Positions 55,375 through 63,655 of a stretch of 64,000 bases of DNA are shown piece after piece. Source of the DNA: Lichenicola cladoniae (GTDB lineage Bacteria > Pseudomonadota > Alphaproteobacteria > Acetobacterales > Acetobacteraceae). Below the pieces are notes generated by a model that was given only the letters and a program-made list of their open reading frames with translations, ran no database searches and had not been told where the DNA came from. The position numbers were made by a program, and so were the translations under genes. Every line of letters starts with the position of its first letter. Positions within the stretch are counted from its first letter, which is position 1. The DNA lies in the NCBI RefSeq assembly GCF_013201075.1, contig NZ_CP053708.1, forward strand, positions 1,863,501-1,927,500, given 5' to 3'.

Positions 55375-56367
55375 ATGCTGAAGCCAGACCCGTTCCTGCT
55401 CGCCTTGATCGTCACGGTGCTGCTGGCCTCGTTCGTCCCGTGCCACGGGGCGGCAGTGCCGGTGTTCCATGGCCTGACCATCGCGGTCATCGCGCTGATG
55501 TTCTTCATGCAGGGCGCCCGGCTGTCGCGAGCGGCGATCCTGACCGGGCTGGGACACTGGCGGCTGCACCTGGCCATCCTGTGCTGCACCTTCGTGCTGT
55601 TCCCGCTGCTCGGCCTGGCCCTGCACGCCCTGGCGCCCGGATTGCTGACGCCGACGCTCTGGCTCGGCGTGCTGTTCGTGTGCGTGCTGCCCTCCACGGT
55701 CCAGTCGTCGATCGCGTTCACCTCGATCGCGCGGGGCAACATCCCGGCGGCGGTGTGTGCTGCCACCGCGTCGAACCTGCTCGGCATCGTGATCACCCCG
55801 CTCCTGACCGGGCTGGTCCTGGCGGGCGGGATCCACGCCCATGCCCAGGTTTCCGGCCGGGGCGTGCTCGATATCGTCCTGCAACTGCTGCTGCCCTTCG
55901 TGGCCGGCCAGCTGCTGCAGCCGTGGATCGGCGGCTGGGCGCGGCGGAACAAGCGGCTGCTCGGCTTCACCGATCGCGGCTCGATCCTCATCGTCGTCTA
56001 TACGGCGTTCAGCGAGGCGGTGGTGCAGGGGCTCTGGCAGAAGGTGCCGCTGGAACAACTCGGGCTGGTGCTGCTGGTGGATGCGCTGCTGCTCGGGGTG
56101 ATCCTGCTGGTGACGCGATACGGCGCGCGGGCACTGGGCTTCGCGCACGAGGACGAGATCGCGATCGTGTTCTGCGGCTCGAAAAAGACGTTGGCCACCG
56201 GCGTGCCGATGGCCAACGTGCTGTTTCCCAGTGCCATGGTCGGGCAGATCGTGCTGCCGCTGATGATATTCCACCAGCTGCAGCTGTTCGTGTGCGCGGT
56301 ACTGGCCCGCCGCTATGCGCAGCGAGCCATGATCGACGCGGATACGCCGGTCAGAACGCGTAGTTGA
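55375..56367 (+). CDS. Bile acid:sodium symporter-like transporter (BASS/SBF-like, YfeH type)
   Basis: 330 residues with about ten membrane segments: PDPFLLALIVTVLLASFVPC, GLTIAVIALMFFMQGARLS, LHLAILCCTFVLFPLLGLALHAL, LWLGVLFVCVLPSTVQSSIAFTSIARGNIPAAVCAATASNLLGIVITPLLTGLVL and others. The LPSTVQSSIAFTS and FCGSKKTLATGVPMANVLF segments are the signatures of the SLC10-like subgroup (sodium-coordinating region). The ligand is unknown. It is convergent with the TonB receptor; the two stop codons overlap by 17 bases (56351-56367). Confidence 0.9.
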   Translation: MLKPDPFLLALIVTVLLASFVPCHGAAVPVFHGLTIAVIALMFFMQGARLSRAAILTGLGHWRLHLAILCCTFVLFPLLGLALHALAPGLLTPTLWLGVLFVCVLPSTVQSSIAFTSIARGNIPAAVCAATASNLLGIVITPLLTGLVLAGGIHAHAQVSGRGVLDIVLQLLLPFVAGQLLQPWIGGWARRNKRLLGFTDRGSILIVVYTAFSEAVVQGLWQKVPLEQLGLVLLVDALLLGVILLVTRYGARALGFAHEDEIAIVFCGSKKTLATGVPMANVLFPSAMVGQIVLPLMIFHQLQLFVCAVLARRYAQRAMIDADTPVRTRS

Positions 56368-58963
56368 CGCGTCCGTAGTAGAAGCCGCCCGAGAGCGGGA
56401 TCTGCGAGGCGGTCTGGTCGTAGTGGCTGACGTTCGCGTAGGCGGTCGAGGCCGGGGTCTGGCGCGGACGCATGTTGAACAAATTGTTGGCGCCGAGCGT
56501 CGCGTGCCAGTGCTTCTGGATCTGGTAGCCGATCTCGAGATCGGTCAGCCACACCGGCGTGCTCTTGAACTCCAGGAACTGCGTGCCGGAGAAGGCGAGG
56601 TCGGCCGGCGCCTGGTCCTGGTAGCCGAGCAGGTTGGTGGTCTGGCCCCAGCGTGTCTCGCGGACGTTGACGTCCACCTTCCCGATCTTCCAGAACGCAT
56701 TGAGGATGATCTTGCTGCGCGGCGTCGCGGTGGTGACGTAGCCCGCACCCTGGGCGGTCAGGAACGGGTTGCCGAGACCGTCGGTGCCGACATGATGCAG
56801 GCGGGTCCGGTTGAGATCGATGCCGGCGGTCCAGTTGACGGTGCCGTACTGGCGGAAGTCGGAAAAATAGTTGGCGGCGACGTTGAGGCCCTGGGTGCGG
56901 GTGCTGACCCCGTTGGCGAAATAGAACGCCGAGATCTGGTCGACCTGGGCATTGGCCGGAATGGTGGCACCCGTCAGTTCGATCGCATCGAGCGCTGGCT
57001 GGCCCGTCACGCCGCCGGCGCCGACGATCCGGTCGCGGATGTTGATCTGGTAGACGTCGGTGGTGATGCTCAGGTTGGTGATCGGCTCCACCACGAAACC
57101 CGCGCTGACGTTGGTGGAACGTTCCGGCTTGAGCGGCAACGCGCCGATCGAACGGCCGGCGGCGGAGTCCACGGCAAGATCGCCGCTGGCGCTGGTCGGC
57201 CCGACATTGAGCGAGCTGAAATGCTCCTCGGCCAGTGACGGCGCCCGGAAGCCGTTGCTGATCGTGCCGCGGATCGCGAACCTGCGGCTGAAATCGTAGC
57301 GGGTCGAGACCTTGCCGTTCTCGGTATTGCCGGAGTCCGTGTAGTGCTCGAAGCGGCCGGCGAAATCGAGGTCCCAGTGCTTGAGCGGGTGGGTGTCGAG
57401 GTCGATGTAGCCGGCATAGACGTCGCGGTTCCAGCTGCCGGCGTTCTGCGGGCGCAGGCCGGCGAAACCCTGGGTGCCTCCGACTTCCCAGGAGGCGGGA
57501 TTACCGGCGCCGAGCTGGTAGGTATCGAGCCGGTGTTCCGCACCGAATGCCAGGTTGACCGACTTGCCGAACACGGTGAACGGCTGGGTGAAATCGAGGT
57601 TGTTGGTCCATTGCGCGGTGCGCTGGGTCTGTGCCAGGACCTTGGTCGGCGTGAAGCCGGTGCCGAGATCGAAATCCGGATCGCCGGGCTCGGCGCCGGT
57701 CTTGTAGAGGTTGGGGTTGGCGGTGTTCTTGTTGCCGATGTCGGTCTCGTCGTCGCCGTACGTGCTGCTGATGTCCACATGGAAACCGAAGAAGTCCTCG
57801 GCCTTCAGGCCCAGGGTGGTGGCGAAATCGTTCTCGTCGTTGGTCTCCAGCGGCGAGAAGCCGTTCGGATAGAGTTGCGGAAGCACTGTCGGGGTCCGCC
57901 AGTTCTCGTAGCCCTCGGAGTGGCGGTGGGCATAGGTGATCAGGCCGTAGCCCTGCACGCCACCGAACAGGTCGGGCACCAGCGTCTCACCGGCGGCGAT
58001 GCTCAGCGTCTCGCGGGTTTCCTCGGGGACGCCCAGGATTTTATTCGAGTTGAGTGGCGAGCCGAACTTGGCCGCACGATTATCCTCGGTGGGCGCGACG
58101 AAGAAGTCCTTGTGATACATGCCGCCGCCGATATGCAGGTAGCCGTCGCGGCCGAACGACGTGCCGCCATCGGCATCGAGCTGATAGAGCCAGCCGTCGC
58201 CGTTCGCGGCGTTCGCCCCGGTCTGGGCGCTGGCGTTGAAGCCGTGATCGCTCTTCTTGGTAATGATGTTGACCACGCCGGCGATGGCGTCCGATCCGTA
58301 CTGCGCCGCCGCGCCATCGCGCAGGACCTCGATATGGTCGATCGCCGACGACGGGATCATGTTGATGTCCGGCGCCGTCGAGCCTTGCTCGGGTCCTGAA
58401 TCGGCCGCGATGTTCGAGGTCGGATGCCGGCGCTTGCCGTCGAGCAGGATCAGGGTGTCGTTCGGGTTGAGGCCGCGCAGGACGATGTTCGCGGTCAGTG
58501 CTGCGGTATCGGAGCCTTCCGCCTTGATGTTGATCGAGGGGTCGGTCTTGACCAGCGCGCTGGCGAGGTTGGGTTCGCCGGACCGACGCAGGGTGGTCGC
58601 GCTGATGACGTCGATCGGGCTGGTGCTGTCGCGCGCCTTGCGGTTGAGGCTGCGCGTGCCGGTGACGATGACGCTCTCGCCCGCATCCGCGAACGCCGGA
58701 GCTGCGGCGCCCGATCCGGCACTGCCCCGTCCCGCCGGGACTGGCTCGTTCGCTGCAACCAGGATGGGTGGTGCTTCCACTTTGGCCGCGGTTGTGGCGC
58801 TGACATGTCTTGTCTTGTGCGAATGATGACGAACCGGTGCGGGCGTCTTGGTTGTCGCATCACCTGTCTGGGCGATCGCCGGAAGCGTCCCGGCAATGAT
58901 CGCCAACGGACATGCAGTATACAGCAGCACTCTTCGAAAGCCGCTTGCTTGGGTTGTCGTCAT
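56351..58963 (-). CDS. TonB-dependent outer-membrane receptor
   Basis: 870 residues from ATG 58963 with GGAG seven to ten bases upstream; ATG 58975 would add four residues. A signal peptide (VLLYTACPLAIIAGTLPAIAQ) and a histidine/alanine-rich spacer precede the TonB box-like ESVIVTGTR. The plug domain follows (SPIDVISATTLRRSGEPNLASALVKTDPSINIK, NIVLRGLNPNDTLILLDGKRRH, IDHIEVLRDGAAAQYGSDAIAGVVNIITKK). A 22-stranded barrel ends in FYYGRVNYAF with a C-terminal phenylalanine. The group (long receptors with TLILLDGKRRHPT) takes up undefined organic ligands. Divergent from the amine-oxidising module, so its ligand may be an amine or amine-containing compound. Confidence 0.93.
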   Translation of the reverse strand: MTTTQASGFRRVLLYTACPLAIIAGTLPAIAQTGDATTKTPAPVRHHSHKTRHVSATTAAKVEAPPILVAANEPVPAGRGSAGSGAAAPAFADAGESVIVTGTRSLNRKARDSTSPIDVISATTLRRSGEPNLASALVKTDPSINIKAEGSDTAALTANIVLRGLNPNDTLILLDGKRRHPTSNIAADSGPEQGSTAPDINMIPSSAIDHIEVLRDGAAAQYGSDAIAGVVNIITKKSDHGFNASAQTGANAANGDGWLYQLDADGGTSFGRDGYLHIGGGMYHKDFFVAPTEDNRAAKFGSPLNSNKILGVPEETRETLSIAAGETLVPDLFGGVQGYGLITYAHRHSEGYENWRTPTVLPQLYPNGFSPLETNDENDFATTLGLKAEDFFGFHVDISSTYGDDETDIGNKNTANPNLYKTGAEPGDPDFDLGTGFTPTKVLAQTQRTAQWTNNLDFTQPFTVFGKSVNLAFGAEHRLDTYQLGAGNPASWEVGGTQGFAGLRPQNAGSWNRDVYAGYIDLDTHPLKHWDLDFAGRFEHYTDSGNTENGKVSTRYDFSRRFAIRGTISNGFRAPSLAEEHFSSLNVGPTSASGDLAVDSAAGRSIGALPLKPERSTNVSAGFVVEPITNLSITTDVYQINIRDRIVGAGGVTGQPALDAIELTGATIPANAQVDQISAFYFANGVSTRTQGLNVAANYFSDFRQYGTVNWTAGIDLNRTRLHHVGTDGLGNPFLTAQGAGYVTTATPRSKIILNAFWKIGKVDVNVRETRWGQTTNLLGYQDQAPADLAFSGTQFLEFKSTPVWLTDLEIGYQIQKHWHATLGANNLFNMRPRQTPASTAYANVSHYDQTASQIPLSGGFYYGRVNYAF

Positions 58964-59278
58964 CCTGCTCTCCATTCCGCCGTCCGTTGGAAGCCGTGTC
59001 CCGGGATTTCGAAACCTGAACGAACCGATCCGGCGTCGTGCCGGCGCGGAAGTCCGTTCGCTTCCCGTCACGACCAAAAACTAGGCAGGTAGGGGAATCA
59101 AGCCAAAACTGCATATCAAGTATGCAAATAGAGTCAGTGCGGCCTATATGCACCACCAAGAATGTCTATGAAACAGGCAGTTGAGTAGTATATGTGCTGT
59201 TTGACGAATCGTTACTGACTATAATAACGTCAGGTCTATCGAGAGCGCGATCTCGATACCGACCTGGAGCACCGCACC
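58964..59278. other. Divergent promoter region between the TonB receptor and amine-oxidation module
   Basis: 315 bases, AT-richer than its flanks. A perfect TATAAT lies at 59220-59225 on the plus strand, with TTGACG at 59201-59206, but the 13-base spacer is short for sigma70, so the -35 assignment is weak. An imperfect 36-base inverted repeat at 59231-59266 lies downstream of it. On the TonB side (58964-59150) I see no clear promoter elements. Confidence 0.5.
59231..59266 (+). promoter_or_regulatory. 36-base imperfect inverted repeat before the amine oxidase gene
   Basis: Arm CAGGTCTATCGAGA (59231-59244) pairs with TCTCGATA (59251-59258) plus GACCTG (59261-59266); only CC at 59259-59260 is unpaired, and the loop is GCGCGA. 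It sits just after the TATAAT at 59220-59225 and its right arm abuts GGAG, the ribosome-binding site for TTG 59279. It could be a repressor operator or an mRNA hairpin controlling translation. Confidence 0.6.
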
Positions 59279-60877
59279 TTGAATCGAATGCACGCCTTGG
59301 AGCCGACCCGACGGCAACTGCTGATGCGCATCGGAGCGGCGGCCGGCAGTGTCGCCATGTATCAGGCAATGACACAGCTCGGCCACGCAGCCGGAACCGA
59401 CTTCACGGGCTCACCGGTCCTGTCCGGGGCAAAAAAAGGGACTTCCGTGCTGGTGCTTGGTGCCGGCTTGGCCGGCATGCTGGCGGCCTACGAGTTGCGC
59501 AAGGCCGGCTACAGCGTGCGCGTGCTGGAGTACCAGACGCGCTCCGGCGGCCGCAACATCACCCTCCGCGGCGGCGACACCCTGACCGAGCTGGGCGGCG
59601 CGACCCAGAACGTGAAGTTCGCATCCGGCAACTACATCAATCCCGGACCATGGCGTATTCCGTATCACCACCAGGGGCTGCTGCATTACTGCAAGCTGTT
59701 CGGGGTCCAGCTCGAGCCGTTTATCGAGGTCAACCACAACACCTATCTGCACAACACCGAAGCCTTCGGCGGCCAGCCGCAGCGGTACCGCGACGTGATG
59801 TCGGACTTTACCGGCCACACCGCCGAGCTTCTGGCCAAGGCGATCAACCAGGACAAGCTCGATCAGCCGGTCAGCGCCGACGAGAAGCGCGACCTGCTCG
59901 ATGCGATGCGCGGCTGGGGCCTCCTGGACAAGGACTACGCCTACAAGACCAGCGACTTCGTGTCCCTGCGGCGCGGCAACTCGAAGCCGGCCGGCGGCGG
60001 TCCGGACGGAGCACCGGTCCCGTCGACCGTGATGGGTCGCAGCGAGATCATGAAGTCCGGCCTGTGGCAGTGGCTGTCGTTCAACATGAGCTACGAGATG
60101 CAGACGACGATGTTCCAGCCGGTCGGCGGCATGGACATGATCGGCAAGGGTTTCGCCAAGCAGGTCAACGATCTCGTCACCCACAACATCAAGGTCACCA
60201 AGATCGCGCAGGATGCGAACGGTGTCACCGTGAGCTTCCTGGACAACGGCAAGGGCGGCGCCGCGGGCGAGGCGAAGGCCGATTGGTGCGTCTGCACGAT
60301 CCCGCTGCCGATCCTGGCGGAAATCGAGGTGCAGGCGGGCGCGCCGATGAAGGCGGCGATCAAGGCGGTGCCCTATGCCTCCTCGGTCAAGGTCGGTCTC
60401 GAATTCAATCGGCGGTTCTGGGAGCAGGACGAGCAGATCTATGGCGGCATCAGCTTCACCGACCAGCCGATCAGCCAGATCTCGTATCCGAGCACGAACT
60501 ACTTCTCGAATGACAAGGGCGTCCTGCTCGGCGGATACATGTTCGGGCCCGCCGCCTATTCGTTCGCCGGCATGACACCGGAGGAGCGGATCGAGGCGGC
60601 GCTCAAGCAGGGCAGTCTCATCCACAAGCAATACCGGAAGGAGTTCAGCAACGGCGTCGCCGTCGCCTGGAGCCGGATGCCATGGACGCTCGGCTGCTGC
60701 TCGACCTGGAGCGAGGAAAGCCGCAAGGCGCACTACAAGCCGCTGACCGAAATCGATGGCCGCCTGGTTATCGCCGGCGAGCACGCCTCCTACGTCGGAT
60801 GCTGGCAGGAGGGCGCCATCCTGTCGTCGGTCAGCGCCATTACCCGTCTCCACCAGCGCGCGATCGGAACCGCATGA
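59279..60877 (+). CDS. Tat-exported flavin-dependent amine oxidase/dehydrogenase
   Basis: 532 residues from TTG 59279 (GGAG 9-12 bases upstream); ATG 59288 is an alternative. The N-terminus carries a twin-arginine signal (PTRRQLLMRIGAAAG, arginines 11-12). FAD-binding GxGxxG is VLGAGLAGMLAAYEL (about residues 59-73), with the second FAD motif TRSGGR (87-92), both typical of the flavin monoamine oxidase family. WCVCTIPLPILAEIE and the C-terminal IAGEHASYVGCWQEGAILSS (FAD-contact motif with W and G) follow. It oxidises an amine to the imine in the periplasm. The coupled cytochrome c suggests electrons go to the cytochrome rather than to oxygen. ATGA overlap with that gene. Confidence 0.9.
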   Translation: MNRMHALEPTRRQLLMRIGAAAGSVAMYQAMTQLGHAAGTDFTGSPVLSGAKKGTSVLVLGAGLAGMLAAYELRKAGYSVRVLEYQTRSGGRNITLRGGDTLTELGGATQNVKFASGNYINPGPWRIPYHHQGLLHYCKLFGVQLEPFIEVNHNTYLHNTEAFGGQPQRYRDVMSDFTGHTAELLAKAINQDKLDQPVSADEKRDLLDAMRGWGLLDKDYAYKTSDFVSLRRGNSKPAGGGPDGAPVPSTVMGRSEIMKSGLWQWLSFNMSYEMQTTMFQPVGGMDMIGKGFAKQVNDLVTHNIKVTKIAQDANGVTVSFLDNGKGGAAGEAKADWCVCTIPLPILAEIEVQAGAPMKAAIKAVPYASSVKVGLEFNRRFWEQDEQIYGGISFTDQPISQISYPSTNYFSNDKGVLLGGYMFGPAAYSFAGMTPEERIEAALKQGSLIHKQYRKEFSNGVAVAWSRMPWTLGCCSTWSEESRKAHYKPLTEIDGRLVIAGEHASYVGCWQEGAILSSVSAITRLHQRAIGTA

Positions 60878-61320
60878 TGCGCCCGGCTTTTTCCAGCACG
60901 ACCTTCTCAACCATCGCCGCGACCCTGGCGATCGCGGCGCTGTTTTCGCTTCCGTCCAGTCAGGCGCTGGCGGATGCGGCATCCAACGTCGCCGGCAAGT
61001 CGACCACCAGCACCGACGGCGCGGTGATCTTCCAGCAGGTGTGCCAGGGCTGCCACATGGCCAACGCCAAGGGCGCGGTCGGTGCGGGTTATATCCCGGC
61101 ACTCGCCGGCAACCCGAAGCTCAAGAGCGCCGGTTATCCGATCTATGTCGTGCTGAACGGCTACGGCGGCATGCCCTGGCTCGGAACGATGCTGAACGAC
61201 GCCCAGGTGGCCTCGGTGGTGAACTACGTGCGCAGCAATTTCGGCAACAACTACACCGACAAGTCCAAGCCGGAAGACGTCGCCGCCGTGCGCGGCGCGG
61301 CCCCCACGATGGAGAAATGA
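60874..61320 (+). CDS. Periplasmic c-type cytochrome
   Basis: 148 residues from ATG 60874, overlapping the stop of the flavoenzyme gene (ATGA). A signal peptide (IAATLAIAALFSLPSSQALA) precedes a single class I cytochrome c domain: FQQVCQGCHMANAKG (heme-binding CxxCH, cysteines 57 and 60, histidine 61) and a later methionine region GGMPWLGTMLNDAQVASVVNYV containing the distal Met ligand. It probably takes electrons from the amine-oxidising flavoenzyme and passes them to a terminal oxidase. It overlaps the RidA gene start by four bases. Confidence 0.93.
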   Translation: MMRPAFSSTTFSTIAATLAIAALFSLPSSQALADAASNVAGKSTTSTDGAVIFQQVCQGCHMANAKGAVGAGYIPALAGNPKLKSAGYPIYVVLNGYGGMPWLGTMLNDAQVASVVNYVRSNFGNNYTDKSKPEDVAAVRGAAPTMEK

Positions 61321-61826
61321 GCGTGATGACCAGGATGATTCCGGCTGCCGTGCTGTCCGCGATGCTGGCCGCGACGGCGTTGTATGGCGCACCGGCCTCG
61401 GCGGCGGACCTGATCAGGCACGCCACCGGCAAGTTCCCGATCGCCTCGGCGATCGAAGTTCCGCCAGGCTACACCACGATCTATCTGTCCGGCATGGGCG
61501 CCGAAATATCGGACAAGAACGCCAAGCCGATGACGATGGCGGCGTATGGCGATACCGAAACCCAGGTCAAGAGCGCGCTCGGCAAGATCCAGGCATCGCT
61601 TGCCGAGCTGCACCTGACCTTCGCCGACGTGGTGCAGATGCATATCTACATGGTGGCGGATCCGAAGCTCGGGAAGCTCGACTTCGCCGGCATGATGAAG
61701 TCGTACACCCAGTTCTTCGGCACCACGGCTCAGCCGAACCTGCCGACCCGGTCCGCCTTCCAGGTCGCGGCCCTGGCCAATCCCGGCTGGCTGGTCGAGA
61801 TCGAGGTGACCGCCGTCAGGAAGTAG
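61317..61826 (+). CDS. Exported RidA/YjgF-family enamine/imine deaminase
   Basis: 169 residues from ATG 61317 (ATGA overlap with the cytochrome). An unusual feature is a signal peptide (MIPAAVLSAMLAATALYGAPASA), so this RidA works in the periplasm. The RidA core shows GYTTIYLSGMGAE, TETQVKSALGKIQASLAELHLTFADVVQMHIYMVAD and NLPTRSAFQVAALANPGWLVEIEVTAV, with the conserved arginine that holds the substrate carboxylate in the PTRSAFQV motif. RidA hydrolyses imines/enamines to ketone and ammonia. It therefore probably clears the product of the upstream amine oxidase. Its end overlaps the convergent DsbA-like gene by 11 bases. Confidence 0.92.
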   Translation: MSVMTRMIPAAVLSAMLAATALYGAPASAADLIRHATGKFPIASAIEVPPGYTTIYLSGMGAEISDKNAKPMTMAAYGDTETQVKSALGKIQASLAELHLTFADVVQMHIYMVADPKLGKLDFAGMMKSYTQFFGTTAQPNLPTRSAFQVAALANPGWLVEIEVTAVRK

Positions 61827-62484
61827 CGACCTCGAGCGTCGCCACGTCCAGGAGGCGCAGGAAAACCTCCGTCTCCTGGGCGCCCGACACGGCAAGGCGG
61901 CCGGCGAACACGAAGCACGGCACCCCGCTGATGCCGCGACGGTGCGCGCGAAGGTTCTCCGTATGGACGATGTCCGCATTCTCGCGGGAGCGCAGGAACG
62001 CGAAGGCCGCGCTCTCGTCCAGGCCCGCGGCCGCGGCGATCCCGGCCAGCACGTCGAGATCGCCGATATCCAGTCCCTGTGTGAACTGCGCGGCGAACAA
62101 CGCTTCCACCAGCGCGTCGGCCGGGCCGAATCTCGCCGCCCAGCCGGCCAGGCGATGCGCATCGACGCTCGACGGGATATGCGTCATGCGATCGAACCGA
62201 AACGCGACGCCGTCCTGCAGGCCGAGTTCGGTGACCGACGCATAGAGGCGGCGGCCCCGTTCCTCGCCGCCATACTTGCGTTGCACGTAGTCGGGCCGGC
62301 TGAGCCCTTCGCGTGGAATATCGGGGTTGAGCAGGAACGGCCGCCAGTTGATCTCGAACCGGTCGTCCGGACGCAGCGCGAGGGCACGAAGCAGACGGCG
62401 CACGCCCAGGTAGCACCACGGGCACACGAAGTCGTGTACGACTTCGATGGCGAGGCGGGTATGGATCGGCGTCAGCGCATTCAC
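61816..62484 (-). CDS. DsbA/FrnE-like thioredoxin-fold oxidoreductase
   Basis: 222 residues. The active site CPWC is at about residues 21-24 in VVHDFVCPWCYLGVRRLL, and the conserved cis-proline region is GISGVPCFVFAGRLAVSGAQ (about 181-200). The helical insert contains RFDRMTHIPSSVDAHRLAGWAARFG, typical of the FrnE/2-hydroxychromene isomerase-like branch. No signal peptide, so it is probably cytosolic. It could be a disulfide isomerase-like or glutathione-S-transferase-like enzyme. Convergent with the RidA gene. Confidence 0.9.
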   Translation of the reverse strand: MNALTPIHTRLAIEVVHDFVCPWCYLGVRRLLRALALRPDDRFEINWRPFLLNPDIPREGLSRPDYVQRKYGGEERGRRLYASVTELGLQDGVAFRFDRMTHIPSSVDAHRLAGWAARFGPADALVEALFAAQFTQGLDIGDLDVLAGIAAAAGLDESAAFAFLRSRENADIVHTENLRAHRRGISGVPCFVFAGRLAVSGAQETEVFLRLLDVATLEVATS

Positions 62485-62546
62485 CGCCCCAGTCTATGAC
62501 AAGTTGCCGCTGATTCGACTAAAATCCATGGCATGAGTCGATCACG

Positions 62547-63563
62547 GTGAGCAGTGCCATGGACCAAGAGCTTTCCGAAGGCCAGGCGCGTTTCGCCGGC
62601 TACGTCGCCACGCTGGGTCGCGGCCCCGGCAAGTCGCGCGCACTGACCCGGGAGGAAGCGCGGGATGCGTTCTCGCTGGTCCTGTCGGATGCGGTGCATC
62701 CGGCGCAGCTCGGCGCGTTCCTGATGCTGCTGCGCTATCGCGGCGAAGACCCGGACGAGATCACCGGACTGGTCGAGGCGGCCCGTGCGTCGGTCGCCGG
62801 CGCCGGCGAGCATGCCGTCGGGCGCGTCGATCTCGACTGGCCGAGCTACGGGGCAGGCCGCACGCGCGGTGCGCCCTGGTTCCTGTTGTCCGCCCTGGCC
62901 GTATCGCAGGCCGGCTTTCGCGTCCTGATGCACGGGACCAACGCGTTCTCCGGCGCCATCTCGGTCGGCGACGCACTGGCCGGACTGGGACAGGCGGTGT
63001 CGACCGATGCGGCCGGCGTCGGCGACGCCCTCGACCGGCGCGGCTTCGCCTACTGGCCGGTCGACTGCTTCGCTCCCGGCGTGGACCGGCTGCTGGACAT
63101 GCGGCGGCTGTTCGGACTGCGCTCGCCTGTGAACACGGTGGCGCGCCTGCTCGATCCGGGCAACGCGGCAGCGTCGGTCGATGGCGTGTTCCACCCGGCC
63201 TATATCGCACTGCACCTGGGCGTGGCCGAACGGCTGCAGCGCCGGTCGTTGCTGGTCATCAAGGGCGGTGGCGGCGAGGCCGAGCGACCCGCCACGAAGG
63301 CGACCGCCGCGCATGTATGGCGCCACGACACCGGACGGTCCGAACTGCTGCTGCCGGCGCTGGCATCGCCGTCCGAACCGCGTGGGGCCGATACCGTCGC
63401 CGGCCTGGTCCGCGTCTGGCGCGGCGAGGACGAACAGCATGCCGCGGTGCAGACGGTAATCGGCACGATCACGCTCGCGCTGCTTGCGCTGGAGCCGGGG
63501 ATCGAGGCTGCGGCGGCCGACCGGAGGGCGGGTGAAATCTGGTCTGCGCGGCGTCCGATCTAG
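62547..63563 (+). CDS. TrpD2/YbiB-like phosphoribosyltransferase-fold protein
   Basis: 338 residues from GTG 62547; ATG 62559 is the other candidate. The fold is that of anthranilate phosphoribosyltransferase: helical N-terminal domain ([50 protein letters not shown]), then [38 protein letters not shown] and [36 protein letters not shown]. The glycine-rich phosphoribosyl loop is altered (GAGRTRG instead of GTGGD), which marks the TrpD2/YbiB group that binds nucleic acids and lacks anthranilate activity. It lies between the DsbA-like gene and the ABC ATPase without clear linkage. Confidence 0.85.
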   Translation: MSSAMDQELSEGQARFAGYVATLGRGPGKSRALTREEARDAFSLVLSDAVHPAQLGAFLMLLRYRGEDPDEITGLVEAARASVAGAGEHAVGRVDLDWPSYGAGRTRGAPWFLLSALAVSQAGFRVLMHGTNAFSGAISVGDALAGLGQAVSTDAAGVGDALDRRGFAYWPVDCFAPGVDRLLDMRRLFGLRSPVNTVARLLDPGNAAASVDGVFHPAYIALHLGVAERLQRRSLLVIKGGGGEAERPATKATAAHVWRHDTGRSELLLPALASPSEPRGADTVAGLVRVWRGEDEQHAAVQTVIGTITLALLALEPGIEAAAADRRAGEIWSARRPI

Positions 63564-63655
63564 CATCCGGCAAGCCATCACACGCACTGTTGCGCTGGCG
63601 TGCCAACAGGGGCTTACTTCGACCCAATCAAGAATCAATGATCCCGGGGAACGAA

